Assembly: GCF_017114865.1 (NCBI RefSeq)
Contig: NZ_JADEYH010000002.1
Location: 434,001 to 498,000 of the forward strand
DNA length: 64,000 nt
Source: Streptomyces verrucosisporus
Lineage (GTDB): Bacteria; Actinomycetota; Actinomycetes; Streptomycetales; Streptomycetaceae
Direction of reading: 5' to 3'
In this document: one piece after another, positions 16,948 to 26,920 of the stretch
How positions within the stretch are numbered: position 1 is the stretch's first letter
Layout: the number at the start of each line of letters is the position of its first letter
Program-made: the position numbers and the translations under genes
Notes under the pieces: model-generated
What the model saw: only the letters and a program-made list of their open reading frames with translations
What the model was told of the DNA's origin: nothing
Database searches by the model: none

Positions 16948-18621
16948 TCAGAAGGAGAAGGGGAGGTAGCAGAGGGCGGCGAGGATGATCGCGCCCCAGC
17001 CCAGCAGCGCGGGCCTGCGGTACCAGGCCTCGTCGCCCTCGGCCGGGGGCTCGGCCACACCGGGGGCCCGGGTGCCGTACACCAGGCCGGCCAGCCGCTC
17101 GACGGGCTTGGGCCTGGTGAGGGGGGTGACGACCACGACGACGAGCGTGCCCACGACGAAGGCGACGATGGCGGAGACGAAGTTGGCGCCCTGGTCGGTG
17201 GGGATGTCGAGCAGACCGCCCCGGTAGAACCAGAAGTAGTTGACCATCGCCGCGACGGTGCCCGCCAGCAGCCCCCAGAAACCGGCCGCGGCCGTCATCC
17301 GCTTCCAGAACATGCCGATGATGAAGACGGTGAACAGCGGCACGTTGAAGAAGGAGAACAGTGTCTGGAGGTAGTTCATGATGTTGCTGAACGTCGCCGC
17401 GATGAACGCCGTCCCCATGCCCAGCAGCACGCCGATCGCGGTGACCACCCGCGCGGTGACCACGTAGTACGAGTCCGGGCGGCCCTTGACCAGGTAGGGC
17501 CGCCAGATGTCGTTGGTGAAGACGGTGTTGAAGGCGGAGACGTTGGCGGCCATGCCGGCCATGAAGGCGGCGAGCAGGCCGGTCACCGCGATGCCCAGCA
17601 CACCGTTGGGCAGCAGGTCGCGCATCAGCAGGGGGACCGCCTCGTTGTACTCCAGGCCGTCGCCCTGCCCGATGTCCGGCGCCACCACCAGCGCCACCAG
17701 ACCGGGGATGACGACGATCGCCGGGATGAAGATCTTGGGGAAGGCGGCGATCAGCGGGGTGCGCTGGGCGGCGGAGAGGTTCTTGGCCGACAGGGCGCGC
17801 TGGACCTCGGCGAAGTTCGTCGTCCAGTAGCCGAAGCTCAGGGCGAAGCCGAGGCCGAGCACGATGGTGAGCCAGTTGGCGCCCAGCGGGTTGTCCGAAC
17901 CGATGCCGGTCCCGCCCCAGGCGGAGACGAAGTTGTCGCCCTGCGAGGCGGTGAGCGAGTCGCTCAGCCCGCTCCAGCCGCCCACGCGGACCAGGGCCAG
18001 GACGGTCAGCGGGATCAGTCCGGCCAGGATCACGAAGAACTGCACGACCTCGTTGTAGATGGCCGAGGACAGGCCGCCCAGGGTGATGTAGAGCAGCACG
18101 AACAGGCCCGAGACCACGATGGACACCCACTGCGGCCAGCCCAGCAGCGCCTCCAGCACGATGGCCAGCGCATAGAGGTTGACACCCGCGATCAGCACCG
18201 AGGCGGCCGAGAAGAGGACGCCGCTGAGCAGGTGGGACGAGGACCCGAAGCGGTGCAGCAGGAACTCGGGGACCGAGCGCACCCGGGACCCGTAGTAGAA
18301 GGGCATCATCACCAGGCCGAGGAAGACCATCGCAGGGATGGCGCCCACCCAGTACCAGTGCACGGTGTAGACGCCGTACTGCGCGCCGTTGGCCGCCATG
18401 CCCAGGATCTCCAGCGCGCCGAGGTTCGCCGCGATGAAGGCGAGGCCGGTGACCCAGGCGGGCAGCGAGCGGCCGGAGAGGAAGAAGTCCAGGCTGGTCC
18501 TGATGCTGCGCCGGGCGGCGAACCCGACTCCGAGGACGACGAGGAAGTAGATGGCCAGGATCGTGTAGTCCAGGGCGTTCGTGGGGAGCCGAAGGTCCTG
18601 GGCCAGCTGGTACGACGGCAT
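16948..18621 (-). CDS. Sodium:solute symporter (SSS family), probably for galactose or a related sugar
   Basis: The protein (557 residues) has the 13-14 hydrophobic segments of the SSS/SGLT family. It includes FLSGRSLPAWVTGLAFIAANLGALEILG at the N-terminus and LAAFMAGMAANVSAFNTVFTNDIWRPYL (SSS signature region). It carries Na+-coupled uptake across the cytoplasmic membrane. The galactose assignment rests on its divergent position from galTEK and the shared 119-bp regulatory region. GGAGG lies ten bases upstream of the ATG. The downstream small membrane protein is likely in the same transcript. Confidence 0.88.
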   Translation of the reverse strand: MPSYQLAQDLRLPTNALDYTILAIYFLVVLGVGFAARRSIRTSLDFFLSGRSLPAWVTGLAFIAANLGALEILGMAANGAQYGVYTVHWYWVGAIPAMVFLGLVMMPFYYGSRVRSVPEFLLHRFGSSSHLLSGVLFSAASVLIAGVNLYALAIVLEALLGWPQWVSIVVSGLFVLLYITLGGLSSAIYNEVVQFFVILAGLIPLTVLALVRVGGWSGLSDSLTASQGDNFVSAWGGTGIGSDNPLGANWLTIVLGLGFALSFGYWTTNFAEVQRALSAKNLSAAQRTPLIAAFPKIFIPAIVVIPGLVALVVAPDIGQGDGLEYNEAVPLLMRDLLPNGVLGIAVTGLLAAFMAGMAANVSAFNTVFTNDIWRPYLVKGRPDSYYVVTARVVTAIGVLLGMGTAFIAATFSNIMNYLQTLFSFFNVPLFTVFIIGMFWKRMTAAAGFWGLLAGTVAAMVNYFWFYRGGLLDIPTDQGANFVSAIVAFVVGTLVVVVVTPLTRPKPVERLAGLVYGTRAPGVAEPPAEGDEAWYRRPALLGWGAIILAALCYLPFSF

Positions 18622-18678
18622 GAGCAGGTCGCCTCCGTGGCGTGACGGGACCGCTGCGGGGGAGGCCCCTTGACGTCA

Positions 18679-18718
18679 ATGTTCACTCATGATTTTTTAT
18701 GTTCGATTATGTTTGGGT
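18679..18718. promoter_or_regulatory. Putative gal operator: four 10-bp direct repeats
   Basis: Four units start at 18679, 18689, 18699 and 18709: ATGTTCACTC, ATGATTTTTT, ATGTTCGATT, ATGTTTGGGT. The conserved ATGTTY core recurs at exactly one helical turn. The tract sits between the divergent symporter and galT starts and is far more AT-rich than its surroundings. The core resembles half-sites of DeoR/GlpR-type sugar regulators. Streptomyces galP1 is known to be galactose-inducible and glucose-repressed through repeated operator elements. Confidence 0.65.
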
Positions 18719-18739
18719 CGCAGTATAGGGAGACCCCAG

Positions 18740-19864
18740 GTGAAAAAGACCCCGACCCGCCTCGCCGACGGCCGTGAACTCGTGTACTACGACGTTCGTG
18801 GCGACGACGGCGCCACGAGAGGCGATGCCGTGGACCGGCGTCCCCTGGCCGCCGTCGCCGCGGCATCGGAGATCCGCCACGACCCCCTGCTCGGTGAATG
18901 GGTCGCGGTCACGGCCCACCGCCAGGCCCGCACGTACCACCCGCCGGCCGACGAATGCCCCCTGTGCCCGTCCCGGGACGGCCGTATGACGGAGATCCCG
19001 GCCGAGGACTACGAGGTGGCCGTCTTCGAGAACCGCTTCCCCTCCCTGGCCGGCCCCCCGGGGCCGGAGGAGGCCGAGGACGGAGGAGGCCTGTTCGTCC
19101 GGGCGCCGGGCGCCGGGCGCTGCGAGGTGGTGTGCTTCACCTCCGACCACGACGCCTCCTTCGCCGATCTCACCGAGGAACGGGCCGCCCTGGTCCTGGA
19201 CGCCTGGACCGACCGCACCGCCGAGCTGTCGGCGCTGCCGGGCGTGCGCCAGGTGTTCTGCTTCGAGAACCGCGGCCGGGAGATCGGCGTCACCCTCGGC
19301 CACCCCCACGGCCAGATCTACGCCTATCCCTTCGTCACCCCGCACACCGAGCGCACCCTGCGCTCGGCCGCCGCCCACCGGGAACGCACCGGCGGCAACC
19401 TCTTCGACGACGTCGTGTCCGCCGAGCGCGCCGACGGACGGCGCGTAGTGCTGGAGACCGGCCACTGGACCGCCTTCGTGCCCCACGCCGCGCGCTGGCC
19501 GTACGAGGTGCACCTGTACCCCCGGCGGCGGGCGGCGGACCTGACGGAACTGGGCGAGGACGCCCGCGCCGAGTTCCCCGGCGCCTACCTGGAGCTGCTG
19601 CGGCGCTTCGACCGGATCTTCGGCCCCGGCGAGCCGCCCGCCCCCTACATCTCCGGCTGGCACCAGGCACCGCTGGGCCCGGACGGTGAGAAGGACTGGG
19701 CCGGACGGGCGGACTTCGCACTGCACCTGGAACTCTTCACGATCCGCCGCACGTCCGGGAAGCTGAAGTACCTGGCGGGCTCGGAGTCGGGCATGGGGGT
19801 CTTCATCAACGACGTGCCGCCCGAGACCGCGGCGCGGCGGCTGCGGGAGGTGGCGAGCCGGTGA
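18740..19864 (+). CDS. galT: Galactose-1-phosphate uridylyltransferase
   Basis: GalT exchanges UMP between UDP-glucose and galactose-1-phosphate in the Leloir pathway. The GTG at 18740 has AGGGAG seven bases upstream (374 residues); the earlier ATG at 18689 lies within the operator repeats and is rejected. Zinc-site CPLCPS and the nucleotidylated histidine in [12 protein letters not shown] (about residue 195) are present, as are ENRGREIG and [10 protein letters not shown]. Its stop overlaps the galE start (GTGA). First gene of galTEK, expected to be induced by galactose from the shared operator region. Confidence 0.95.
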   Translation: MKKTPTRLADGRELVYYDVRGDDGATRGDAVDRRPLAAVAAASEIRHDPLLGEWVAVTAHRQARTYHPPADECPLCPSRDGRMTEIPAEDYEVAVFENRFPSLAGPPGPEEAEDGGGLFVRAPGAGRCEVVCFTSDHDASFADLTEERAALVLDAWTDRTAELSALPGVRQVFCFENRGREIGVTLGHPHGQIYAYPFVTPHTERTLRSAAAHRERTGGNLFDDVVSAERADGRRVVLETGHWTAFVPHAARWPYEVHLYPRRRAADLTELGEDARAEFPGAYLELLRRFDRIFGPGEPPAPYISGWHQAPLGPDGEKDWAGRADFALHLELFTIRRTSGKLKYLAGSESGMGVFINDVPPETAARRLREVASR

Positions 19865-20864
19865 GCGGCACGTATCTGGTGACCGGCGGGGCCGGCTACG
19901 TCGGAAGCGTCGTCGCGGCGCACCTGCTGGAGGCCGGGCACCGGGTGACGGTGGTGGACGACCTGTCCACCGGCTTCCGCGCGGGCGTGCCGGCGGGCGC
20001 GGACTTCGTACAAGGACGCATCCAGGACGCCGCCGACTGGCTGGACCCCTCCTGTGACGCGGTGCTGCACTTCGCGGCCAGCTCCCAGGTCGGCGAGTCC
20101 GTCGTCCGCCCCGAGAAGTACTGGCACAACAACGTCGGCGGCACGATGGCGCTGCTGGACGCGATGCGCGGGGCCGGGGTGCGCACCCTGGTCTTCTCCT
20201 CCACCGCCGCCACCTACGGCGAGCCGGAGGAGATCCCCATCCGCGAGGACGCCCCCACCGCCCCCACCAACCCCTACGGCGCCTCCAAGCTCGCCGTCGA
20301 CCACATGATCGCCGGCGAGTGCGCCGCCCACGGCCTGGCCGCCGTCTCGCTGCGCTACTTCAACGTGGCCGGTGCCTACCGCGGCGCGCACGGCACCCTC
20401 GGCGAGCGGCACGAACCCGAGTCGCACCTCATTCCGCTGGTGCTCCAGGTCGCGCTCGGGCAGCGGGAGGCGATCTCGGTCTACGGCGACGACTACCCCA
20501 CCCCCGACGGCACCTGCGTACGCGACTACATCCACGTCGCCGACCTCGCCGAGGCCCATCTGCTGGCGCTGGACGCCGCGCAGCCCGGGGAGCACCTGGT
20601 GTGCAACCTGGGCAACGGCAGCGGCTTCTCCGTCCGCGAGGTGATCCGCACCGTCCGCGAGGTCACCGGCCACCCCGTCCCCGAGAAGACGGCGCCGCGC
20701 CGCGGCGGCGACCCGGCGTTCCTGGTCGCCTCGGCGGAGCGGGCCAGGCGGCGGCTGGGCTGGCGGCCCTCGCGCACCGACCTGAAGGACATCGTCGCCG
20801 ACGCCTGGGCCTTCGCCCGGGGCAGGGCGCTGGACGCCGCCGGCGGCGGTGAGGGGAGCGGAAC

Positions 20865-20868
<4 letters not shown>
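19861..20868 (+). CDS. galE: UDP-glucose 4-epimerase
   Basis: GalE interconverts UDP-galactose and UDP-glucose with bound NAD+. The 335-residue protein has the Rossmann motif TGGAGYVGS at the N-terminus and the catalytic Ser-Tyr-Lys set (FSSTAATYG and [11 protein letters not shown]). It ends with the usual GDPAFLVAS and LGWRPS stretch. Both ends overlap their neighbours by four bases, so the operon is translationally coupled. Confidence 0.94.
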
Positions 20869-22106
<1,238 letters not shown>

Positions 22107-22468
22107 GAGCGCCGGCCCGCGGGCCGGGCGCGCGGTGCGGGATGCGGCGCGCCGTGCGGTGACCGCGATGTGCCGGAAGCGGTCGGTCCGCGCCGTACCG
22201 GACGCCACCGACCGCGCACGTCCGGTCGCCGCGAGCCGCGGGGCCGGTCGGTTTTCGACAATCGGCCTCCCCGGCCGTATCCCGGCCGTACGCTGATGGA
22301 CGGCACCGGCCGCCGGGGGCCGGTGCGCACCAGGGGGCGGCACACGCCGGACGCGGCGCACGGGGGCCGGGTACGAGCAGGGGCACGGCGGCGGGCGTGC
22401 GGCCCGCCCGGTCCCGTACCGGGTGCCGCGCCCGGTGCGGGCGGGCCTTTCGGCGGCAGGGGGTGTGC
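22107..22468. other. Intergenic region between galK and the response regulator gene
   Basis: These 362 bases show no gene. Just after galK there is an imperfect GC-rich inverted repeat (about 22109-22132), a possible weak terminator. TACGCT near 22288-22294 could be a -10 box for the downstream regulator, implying a leader of about 170 bases. No other structure was seen. Confidence 0.45.
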
Positions 22469-23218
22469 GTGCAACGTATCCGGGTTCTCGTGGTGGACGA
22501 CCACCGCATATTCGCCGAGTCCCTCGCCGCGGCACTCGCGGTGGAGCAGGACGTGGAGGCGGCCGCGGCCGGCAGCGGCCCCGCGGCGCTGCGTGCCCTG
22601 GAACGGGCGGCGGCCGACGGTCGCCGCTTCGACGTCCTGCTCATCGACGCCGACCTCGGGGGCGCTGCGCCGGAGGCCGCCGAGGCGCCGGCGCCCGGTG
22701 CGGCCGCCGACGCGTCGACCGCGTCCGGCGGTATCGCCCTGGTCTCACGGGTCCGCACCGACCATCCCGAGGCCCGCACCGTGGTGCTCGCCGAGCGCGA
22801 CGACCCGCGCCGCGCGGCCGCCGCGCTCCAGGCGGGGGCGTCGGGCTGGGTCGCCAAGGAGTGCTCGCTCTCCCGGCTGCTGCAGGTGGTCCGGGGGGTG
22901 CTGCGCGGCGAGACGCATCTGCCGCCCGCCCTGCTGACCGGGGTGCTGCGCGAGCTGACCGCGACGCGCAGGCACCGCACCGAGAGCGAGCGGCTGGTGG
23001 AGTCGCTGACCCCGCGCGAGCACGAGGTGCTGCGCTGCATGGTGGCCGGGCTGGGCCGCAAGGCGGTCGCCGAGCGGCTGTACCTCTCCCCGCACACCGT
23101 CCGCACCCATATGCAGAACGTGCTGGGCAAGCTGGGGGTGCACTCCACGCTGGCCGCGGTGGCGCTGGCCCGCAAGGCGGGCGTCGGCCCGGTGGACCTG
23201 GAACATGTGACGACCTAG
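22469..23218 (+). CDS. LuxR/NarL-type response regulator (orphan)
   Basis: The receiver domain has VLVVDDHRIF at the start and an intact phosphoacceptor Asp in FDVLLIDADLGG. An Ala/Pro-rich loop of about 25 residues is inserted after it. The Lys position is kept (GWVAKECS). A LuxR HTH follows (LTPREHEVLRCMVAGLGRKAVAERLYLSPHTVRTHMQNVLGKLGV). The exact start is uncertain: GTG at 22469 (249 residues) or 22463. No kinase gene is adjacent, so partner and target genes are unknown. Confidence 0.85.
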   Translation: MQRIRVLVVDDHRIFAESLAAALAVEQDVEAAAAGSGPAALRALERAAADGRRFDVLLIDADLGGAAPEAAEAPAPGAAADASTASGGIALVSRVRTDHPEARTVVLAERDDPRRAAAALQAGASGWVAKECSLSRLLQVVRGVLRGETHLPPALLTGVLRELTATRRHRTESERLVESLTPREHEVLRCMVAGLGRKAVAERLYLSPHTVRTHMQNVLGKLGVHSTLAAVALARKAGVGPVDLEHVTT

Positions 23219-23252
23219 TCCCACTCCCCTCCGGGCCCGTGCCGCGGCCCTG

Positions 23253-23747
23253 TCAGGGGAGGTTGTCGAAGGGCGCGGTGAGCTGCCGCAGCAGCCCGGC
23301 CAGCTCCGCCCGCCGGCTGGAGGGGAGTTCGGCGAGGATGGCCCGCTCCTGCTCCAGCAGACCGGCCAGGGCCCGGTCGGCCCGGTCGCGTCCGGCCTCC
23401 GTCAGCCGGACCAGCACGCCGCGCCGGTCGCTGGGGTCGGGCAGCCGTCCCACCAGCCCCTTCTTGGCCAGCCGGTCGATGCGGTTGGTCATGGTCCCGG
23501 AGGTGACCAGGGTCTGGGTCAGCAGCTGGCCGGGGGAGAGCTGGTAGGGCGCGCCGGCCCGGCGCAGCGCGGTCAGCACGTCGAACTCCCATGGCTCCAG
23601 CCCGTGTTCGGCGAAGGCGATGCGGCGGGCCCGGTCGAGGTGGCGGGCGAGTCTGCTGACCCGGCTGAGCACCTCCAGGGGCTCCACATCGAGATCGGGG
23701 CGCTCGCGGCGCCACGCTGCCACCAGTCGGTCGACCTCGTCCTCCAT
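23253..23747 (-). CDS. tamR: MarR-family repressor, TamR type
   Basis: The 164-residue winged-helix regulator has the MarR DNA-recognition core LLTQTLVTSGTMTNRIDRLAKKGLV and wing DPSDRRGVLVRLTEAG. An N-terminal extra helix is present (EDEVDRLVAAWRRERPDL). In S. coelicolor the divergent TamR controls trans-aconitate methyltransferase and responds to citrate-cycle acids; the same divergent arrangement is seen here. The ATG at 23747 lies six bases after a TACACT -10 box (minus strand, 23759-23754), so the mRNA may be leaderless; the upstream in-frame extension crosses the operator and is rejected. Confidence 0.85.
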   Translation of the reverse strand: MEDEVDRLVAAWRRERPDLDVEPLEVLSRVSRLARHLDRARRIAFAEHGLEPWEFDVLTALRRAGAPYQLSPGQLLTQTLVTSGTMTNRIDRLAKKGLVGRLPDPSDRRGVLVRLTEAGRDRADRALAGLLEQERAILAELPSSRRAELAGLLRQLTAPFDNLP

Positions 23748-23781
23748 ATGGACAGTGTAGTAGTTCTGTCGACGTGAAGTC

Positions 23782-23795
23782 TCTTGATGTCGAGA
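23782..23795. promoter_or_regulatory. Putative TamR operator between tamR and tam
   Basis: The quasi-palindrome TCTTGA-TG-TCGAGA has two arms matching at five of six positions and is flanked by further complementary bases. It lies between the divergent starts and is the right size and pattern for a MarR dimer. Confidence 0.6.
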
Positions 23796-23818
23796 CAAAT
23801 CTGGCGGACCCTGCTGCC

Positions 23819-24652
23819 ATGGAATCCGCCGACCCGCTCCGGCGCACCGGCACCCCGGTGTGGGATCCCGCGCAGTACCGCCGCCACACCGGCCACCGTC
23901 TGCGTCCGCTCCACGACCTGCTGGCCCGCGTCCCCCCTCTGCCCTCGCCCCGGCCCCGCATCGCCGACCTGGGCTGCGGCCCCGGAGACGCGACCGCGCT
24001 GCTGGCCGAGTACCGGCCCACGGCCGCCATCACCGGCTACGACCTGTCCGAGGCGATGCTCGCGGAGGCCCGCGCTTACGCCGGGCCCACCTCCGGGGGC
24101 GGTGCCGTGGACTTCGCCCGCGCCGACCTGGCCTCCTGGCGCCCCGGTGAGCCGCACGACCTGATCGTCTCCAACGCGGCGCTGCACTGGTGCCCCGGAC
24201 ACATCACCCGTTTCCCCGACTGGATCGCGGCGCTGCGTCCCGGAGGCGTCCTGGCCTTCCAGGTCCCCGGCAACTTCGCCGCTCCCGGGCACACCCTGCT
24301 CGCCGACCTGTGCGCCTCCCCGCGCTGGCGCGACCGCCTCGGAGCCGGAACCCGCCGCACCCCCGTCGCCGAGCCGGTCGAGTACGCCGAGGCGCTGGCG
24401 GCGTCCGGCTGCGAGACGGACGTGTGGGAAACGACGTACGTGCACGTCCTCACCGGCGAGGACCCGGTGCTGGAGTGGATGAAGGGCGCCGCCCTGCGCC
24501 CCGTCCTCACCGCGCTCGACTCCGACCCGGCCGCACGCGGGGCCTTCCTGGCCGAGTACCGCGACCTGCTGCGCGAGGCCTACCCGCCCGGCCCCCACGG
24601 CACCCTCTTCCCGTTCCGCCGGATCTTCGCCGTCGCCGTCAGAAGTACCTGA
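23819..24652 (+). CDS. tam: Trans-aconitate 2-methyltransferase
   Basis: Tam methylates trans-aconitate with SAM, relieving its inhibition of aconitase. The ATG at 23819 gives 277 residues beginning shortly before the family motif WDPAQYRRHTGHRLRP. The GTG at 23774 would start before the operator and is rejected. SAM-binding motif IADLGCGPGDATALLAEY, then YDLSEAMLAEAR and SNAALHWCPGH, as in Tam. The divergent MarR gene supports the assignment. The gene is followed by a 14-bp tandem repeat with hairpins. Confidence 0.88.
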   Translation: MESADPLRRTGTPVWDPAQYRRHTGHRLRPLHDLLARVPPLPSPRPRIADLGCGPGDATALLAEYRPTAAITGYDLSEAMLAEARAYAGPTSGGGAVDFARADLASWRPGEPHDLIVSNAALHWCPGHITRFPDWIAALRPGGVLAFQVPGNFAAPGHTLLADLCASPRWRDRLGAGTRRTPVAEPVEYAEALAASGCETDVWETTYVHVLTGEDPVLEWMKGAALRPVLTALDSDPAARGAFLAEYRDLLREAYPPGPHGTLFPFRRIFAVAVRST

Positions 24653-24675
24653 GGGCGCGAGCACCCCGCGAACCC

Positions 24676-24773
24676 GCCCGGAACCCACCGCCCGGAACCC
24701 ACCGCCCGGAACCCACCGCCCGGAACCCACCGGGCGGAATCCACCGCCCGGAACCCACCGGGCGGAATCCAGA
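24676..24773. repeat. Seven-copy 14-bp minisatellite between tam and the VOC gene
   Basis: Units start every 14 bases from 24676. Five copies read GCCCGGAACCCACC; copies five and seven are the variant GGGCGGAATCCA plus two bases. Where the two forms meet, perfect eight-bp hairpins form (24716-24723 with 24730-24737, and 24744-24751 with 24758-24765), each with an AACCCA loop. The tract could act as the tam terminator and ends just before the VOC ribosome-binding site. Confidence 0.85.
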
Positions 24774-24784
24774 GAGGAGACACC

Positions 24785-25156
24785 GTGATCGAGGCGCTCG
24801 ACCACGTACAGCTCGCCGCTCCGCGCGGATCCGAGGAGGCCCTGCGCGCCTTCTACACCGGGTTGCTCGGCATGGCGGAGACTCCCAAGCCGCTCGCCCT
24901 CGCGGCCCGCGGCGGCTGCTGGTTCGAGGTCGGCTCCGTCCGGCTCCACCTCGGAATCGAGGACGGCTTCCGGCCCGCGCTCAAGGCCCACCCCGGCCTG
25001 CGGGTGAGGGACGCCGAAGCCCTGGCCGCCCTGGCCGCCCGCCTGGCGGACGCCGGCCACCCGGTCACCTGGGACGACTCCGTCCCCGGTGTGCGCCGCT
25101 TCCACAGCGCCGACCCCGTCGGCAACCGGCTGGAGTTCCTCCATACGCACGGGTGA
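24785..25156 (+). CDS. VOC (glyoxalase/bleomycin-resistance) superfamily protein
   Basis: The 123-residue protein has the paired beta-alpha-beta units of a VOC metalloenzyme. The starts read LDHVQLAAP and AFYTGLLGM, and it ends FHSADPVGNRLEFLHTHG with the usual Asp-Pro-x-Gly-Asn-x-Glu pattern. His7 and the C-terminal Glu are candidate metal ligands. Substrate unknown. GGAG lies five bases before the GTG. Confidence 0.85.
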   Translation: MIEALDHVQLAAPRGSEEALRAFYTGLLGMAETPKPLALAARGGCWFEVGSVRLHLGIEDGFRPALKAHPGLRVRDAEALAALAARLADAGHPVTWDDSVPGVRRFHSADPVGNRLEFLHTHG

Positions 25157-25194
25157 TCGGGTGCGGAACGGGGAGGGGACCCGGTCGCGGGGCT

Positions 25195-25863
25195 TCAGCT
25201 GCGGCGGTGGCCTATCAGGCGCGGCTTGGGCTCCAGGCCGTCCAGCCCGTGCCAGGCGAGGTTCACCAGATGGGCGGCCACCTCGGGCTTGTCGGGTTTG
25301 CGGGCGTTCAGCCACCACTGGCCCGTCAGGGCCACCATGCCCACCAGGGCCTGCGCGTACAGCGGGGCCAGCTTCGGGTCGAAGCCGCGCGCCTTGAACT
25401 CCAGGCCCAGGATGTCCTCCACCTGGGTGGCGATGTCGCTGATCAGCGAGGCGAAGTTGCCCGTCGACTGGGCCACCGGCGAGTCCCGCACCAGGATGCG
25501 GAACCCGTCGGTGTACTGCTCGATGTAGTCCAGTAGCGCGAACGCCGCCTGCTCCAGCAGCTCGCGCGGATGACCGCCGGTCAGTGCCCCCGTCACCATG
25601 TCCAGCAGCCGCCGCATCTCCCGGTCGACCACGACCGCGTACAGCCCCTCCTTGCCGCCGAAGTGCTCGTAGACCACCGGCTTGGAGACCCCGGCCTTCG
25701 CCGCGATCTCCTCCACCGACGTGCCCTCGAAGCCGCGTTCGGCGAAGAGCGCGCGACCGATGTCCAGCAGCTGCTCGCGGCGCTCCTCCCCCGTCATCCG
25801 GCGGCGGGTCCGCCGGGTGGGTCGTGAGAGCCTGCCCTTGGTACTGCTGTCGTCGGTCGCCAC
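25195..25863 (-). CDS. TetR-family regulator, probably of the adjacent desaturase
   Basis: The 222-residue protein has a TetR HTH at about 24-75 (REQLLDIGRALFAERGFEGTSVEEIAAKAG, then SKPVVYEHFGGKEGLY) and an all-helical ligand-binding C-terminus. The GTG start is only seven bases after the desaturase stop, so the two form an operon. Control of fatty-acid desaturation is inferred from this and from palindromes upstream of the desaturase. The ligand could be an acyl-CoA, which cannot be told here. Confidence 0.87.
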   Translation of the reverse strand: MATDDSSTKGRLSRPTRRTRRRMTGEERREQLLDIGRALFAERGFEGTSVEEIAAKAGVSKPVVYEHFGGKEGLYAVVVDREMRRLLDMVTGALTGGHPRELLEQAAFALLDYIEQYTDGFRILVRDSPVAQSTGNFASLISDIATQVEDILGLEFKARGFDPKLAPLYAQALVGMVALTGQWWLNARKPDKPEVAAHLVNLAWHGLDGLEPKPRLIGHRRS

Positions 25864-25870
25864 TCCTCCA

Positions 25871-26881
25871 TCATGCCGCTTCGGCGGCTTCCTCCCGGCG
25901 GCGGGCGTCGATCCGCTTCCGCGACGGCCAGCGCACGTCGTACGCCCAGCCGGCCTTCTCGAACCAGCGGATCAGCCGGGCGCTGGAGTCGATCTGGCCC
26001 TTCAGCACACCGTGCCGGGCACAGGTCGGGTCCGCGTGGTGCAGGTTGTGCCAGGACTCCCCGCAGGAGAGCACCGCCAGCCACCACACGTTGCCCGAGC
26101 GGTCGCGCGACCTGAACGGGCGCTTGCCCACCGCGTGGCAGATGGAGTTGATCGACCAGGTGACGTGGTGCAGCAGCGCCACCCGCACCAGCGAGCCCCA
26201 GAAGAACGCGGTCAGCGCACCCTGCCAGCTCATCGTGACCAGCCCGCCGACCACCGGCGGAAGGGCCAGCGACACGGCCGTCCACAGCACGAACTGGCGG
26301 GAGACGCGGCGGATGACCGGGTCCTTGATCAGATCCGGGGCGTACTTGTGCTGCGGCGTCTGCTCCTCGTCGAACATCCAGCCCACATGGGCCCACCACA
26401 GGCCCTTGAGCAGAGCGGGGACGGTCTCGCCGTAGCGCCACGGGGAGTGCGGGTCACCCTCGGCGTCGGAGTACTTGTGGTGCTTGCGGTGGTCGGCGAC
26501 CCACCGCACCAGCGGACCCTCCACGGCCATCGACCCGGCGATCGCCAGCGCGACGCGCAGCGGCTTCCTCGCCTTGAAGGCGCCGTGGGTGAAGTAGCGG
26601 TGGAAACCGATGGTGATGCCGTGGCAGCCCAGGAAGTACATGCCGACCAGCAGCCCGAGGTCCAGCCAGCTCACCCCCCAGCCCCAGGCGAGCGGAACGG
26701 CGGCCACCAGGGCGACGAAGGGGACGGTGATGAACAGCAGGAGGGTGATCTGTTCGACGGAACGGCGCTGCTCGCCGCCGAGCGTGGCCGAGGGGAGCGG
26801 TTCCCCGGGCGCCGCGGCGGATTCGGCTGTGCCCGCTGTGTCTTGGGATTTCGTGCGAAGCACGTCCGGACTGATCGTCAT
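25871..26881 (-). CDS. Membrane acyl-CoA (stearoyl-type, delta-9) desaturase
   Basis: This is a di-iron integral membrane enzyme that introduces a double bond into long-chain acyl chains and so adjusts membrane fluidity. The three histidine boxes are present in 336 residues: HRYFTH (about residue 93), HRKHH (about 129) and HNLHH (about 279). Hydrophobic segments lie around 45-85 and 185-225. The N-terminus is a 40-residue hydrophilic extension. It is first in a desaturase-tetR operon and divergent from ppc. Confidence 0.92.
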   Translation of the reverse strand: MTISPDVLRTKSQDTAGTAESAAAPGEPLPSATLGGEQRRSVEQITLLLFITVPFVALVAAVPLAWGWGVSWLDLGLLVGMYFLGCHGITIGFHRYFTHGAFKARKPLRVALAIAGSMAVEGPLVRWVADHRKHHKYSDAEGDPHSPWRYGETVPALLKGLWWAHVGWMFDEEQTPQHKYAPDLIKDPVIRRVSRQFVLWTAVSLALPPVVGGLVTMSWQGALTAFFWGSLVRVALLHHVTWSINSICHAVGKRPFRSRDRSGNVWWLAVLSCGESWHNLHHADPTCARHGVLKGQIDSSARLIRWFEKAGWAYDVRWPSRKRIDARRREEAAEAA

Positions 26882-26920
26882 AGAGAACTCTCGTTTGAAG
26901 CTGGGGGACGGGGGGTGCGT

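Noticed and set aside
18689-18739. Upstream ATG for galT
   Set aside because: It lies inside the 10-bp operator repeats and lacks a ribosome-binding site; the GTG at 18740 has AGGGAG at proper spacing.
24676-24773. Tandem repeat considered as a CRISPR array
   Set aside because: Units are 14 bp head-to-tail with no spacers, and no cas genes are present.
24580-24783. Minus-strand ORF with WVPGGGFRAVGSGR repeats
   Set aside because: It is produced by translating the 14-bp DNA repeat and has no ribosome-binding site or independent support.
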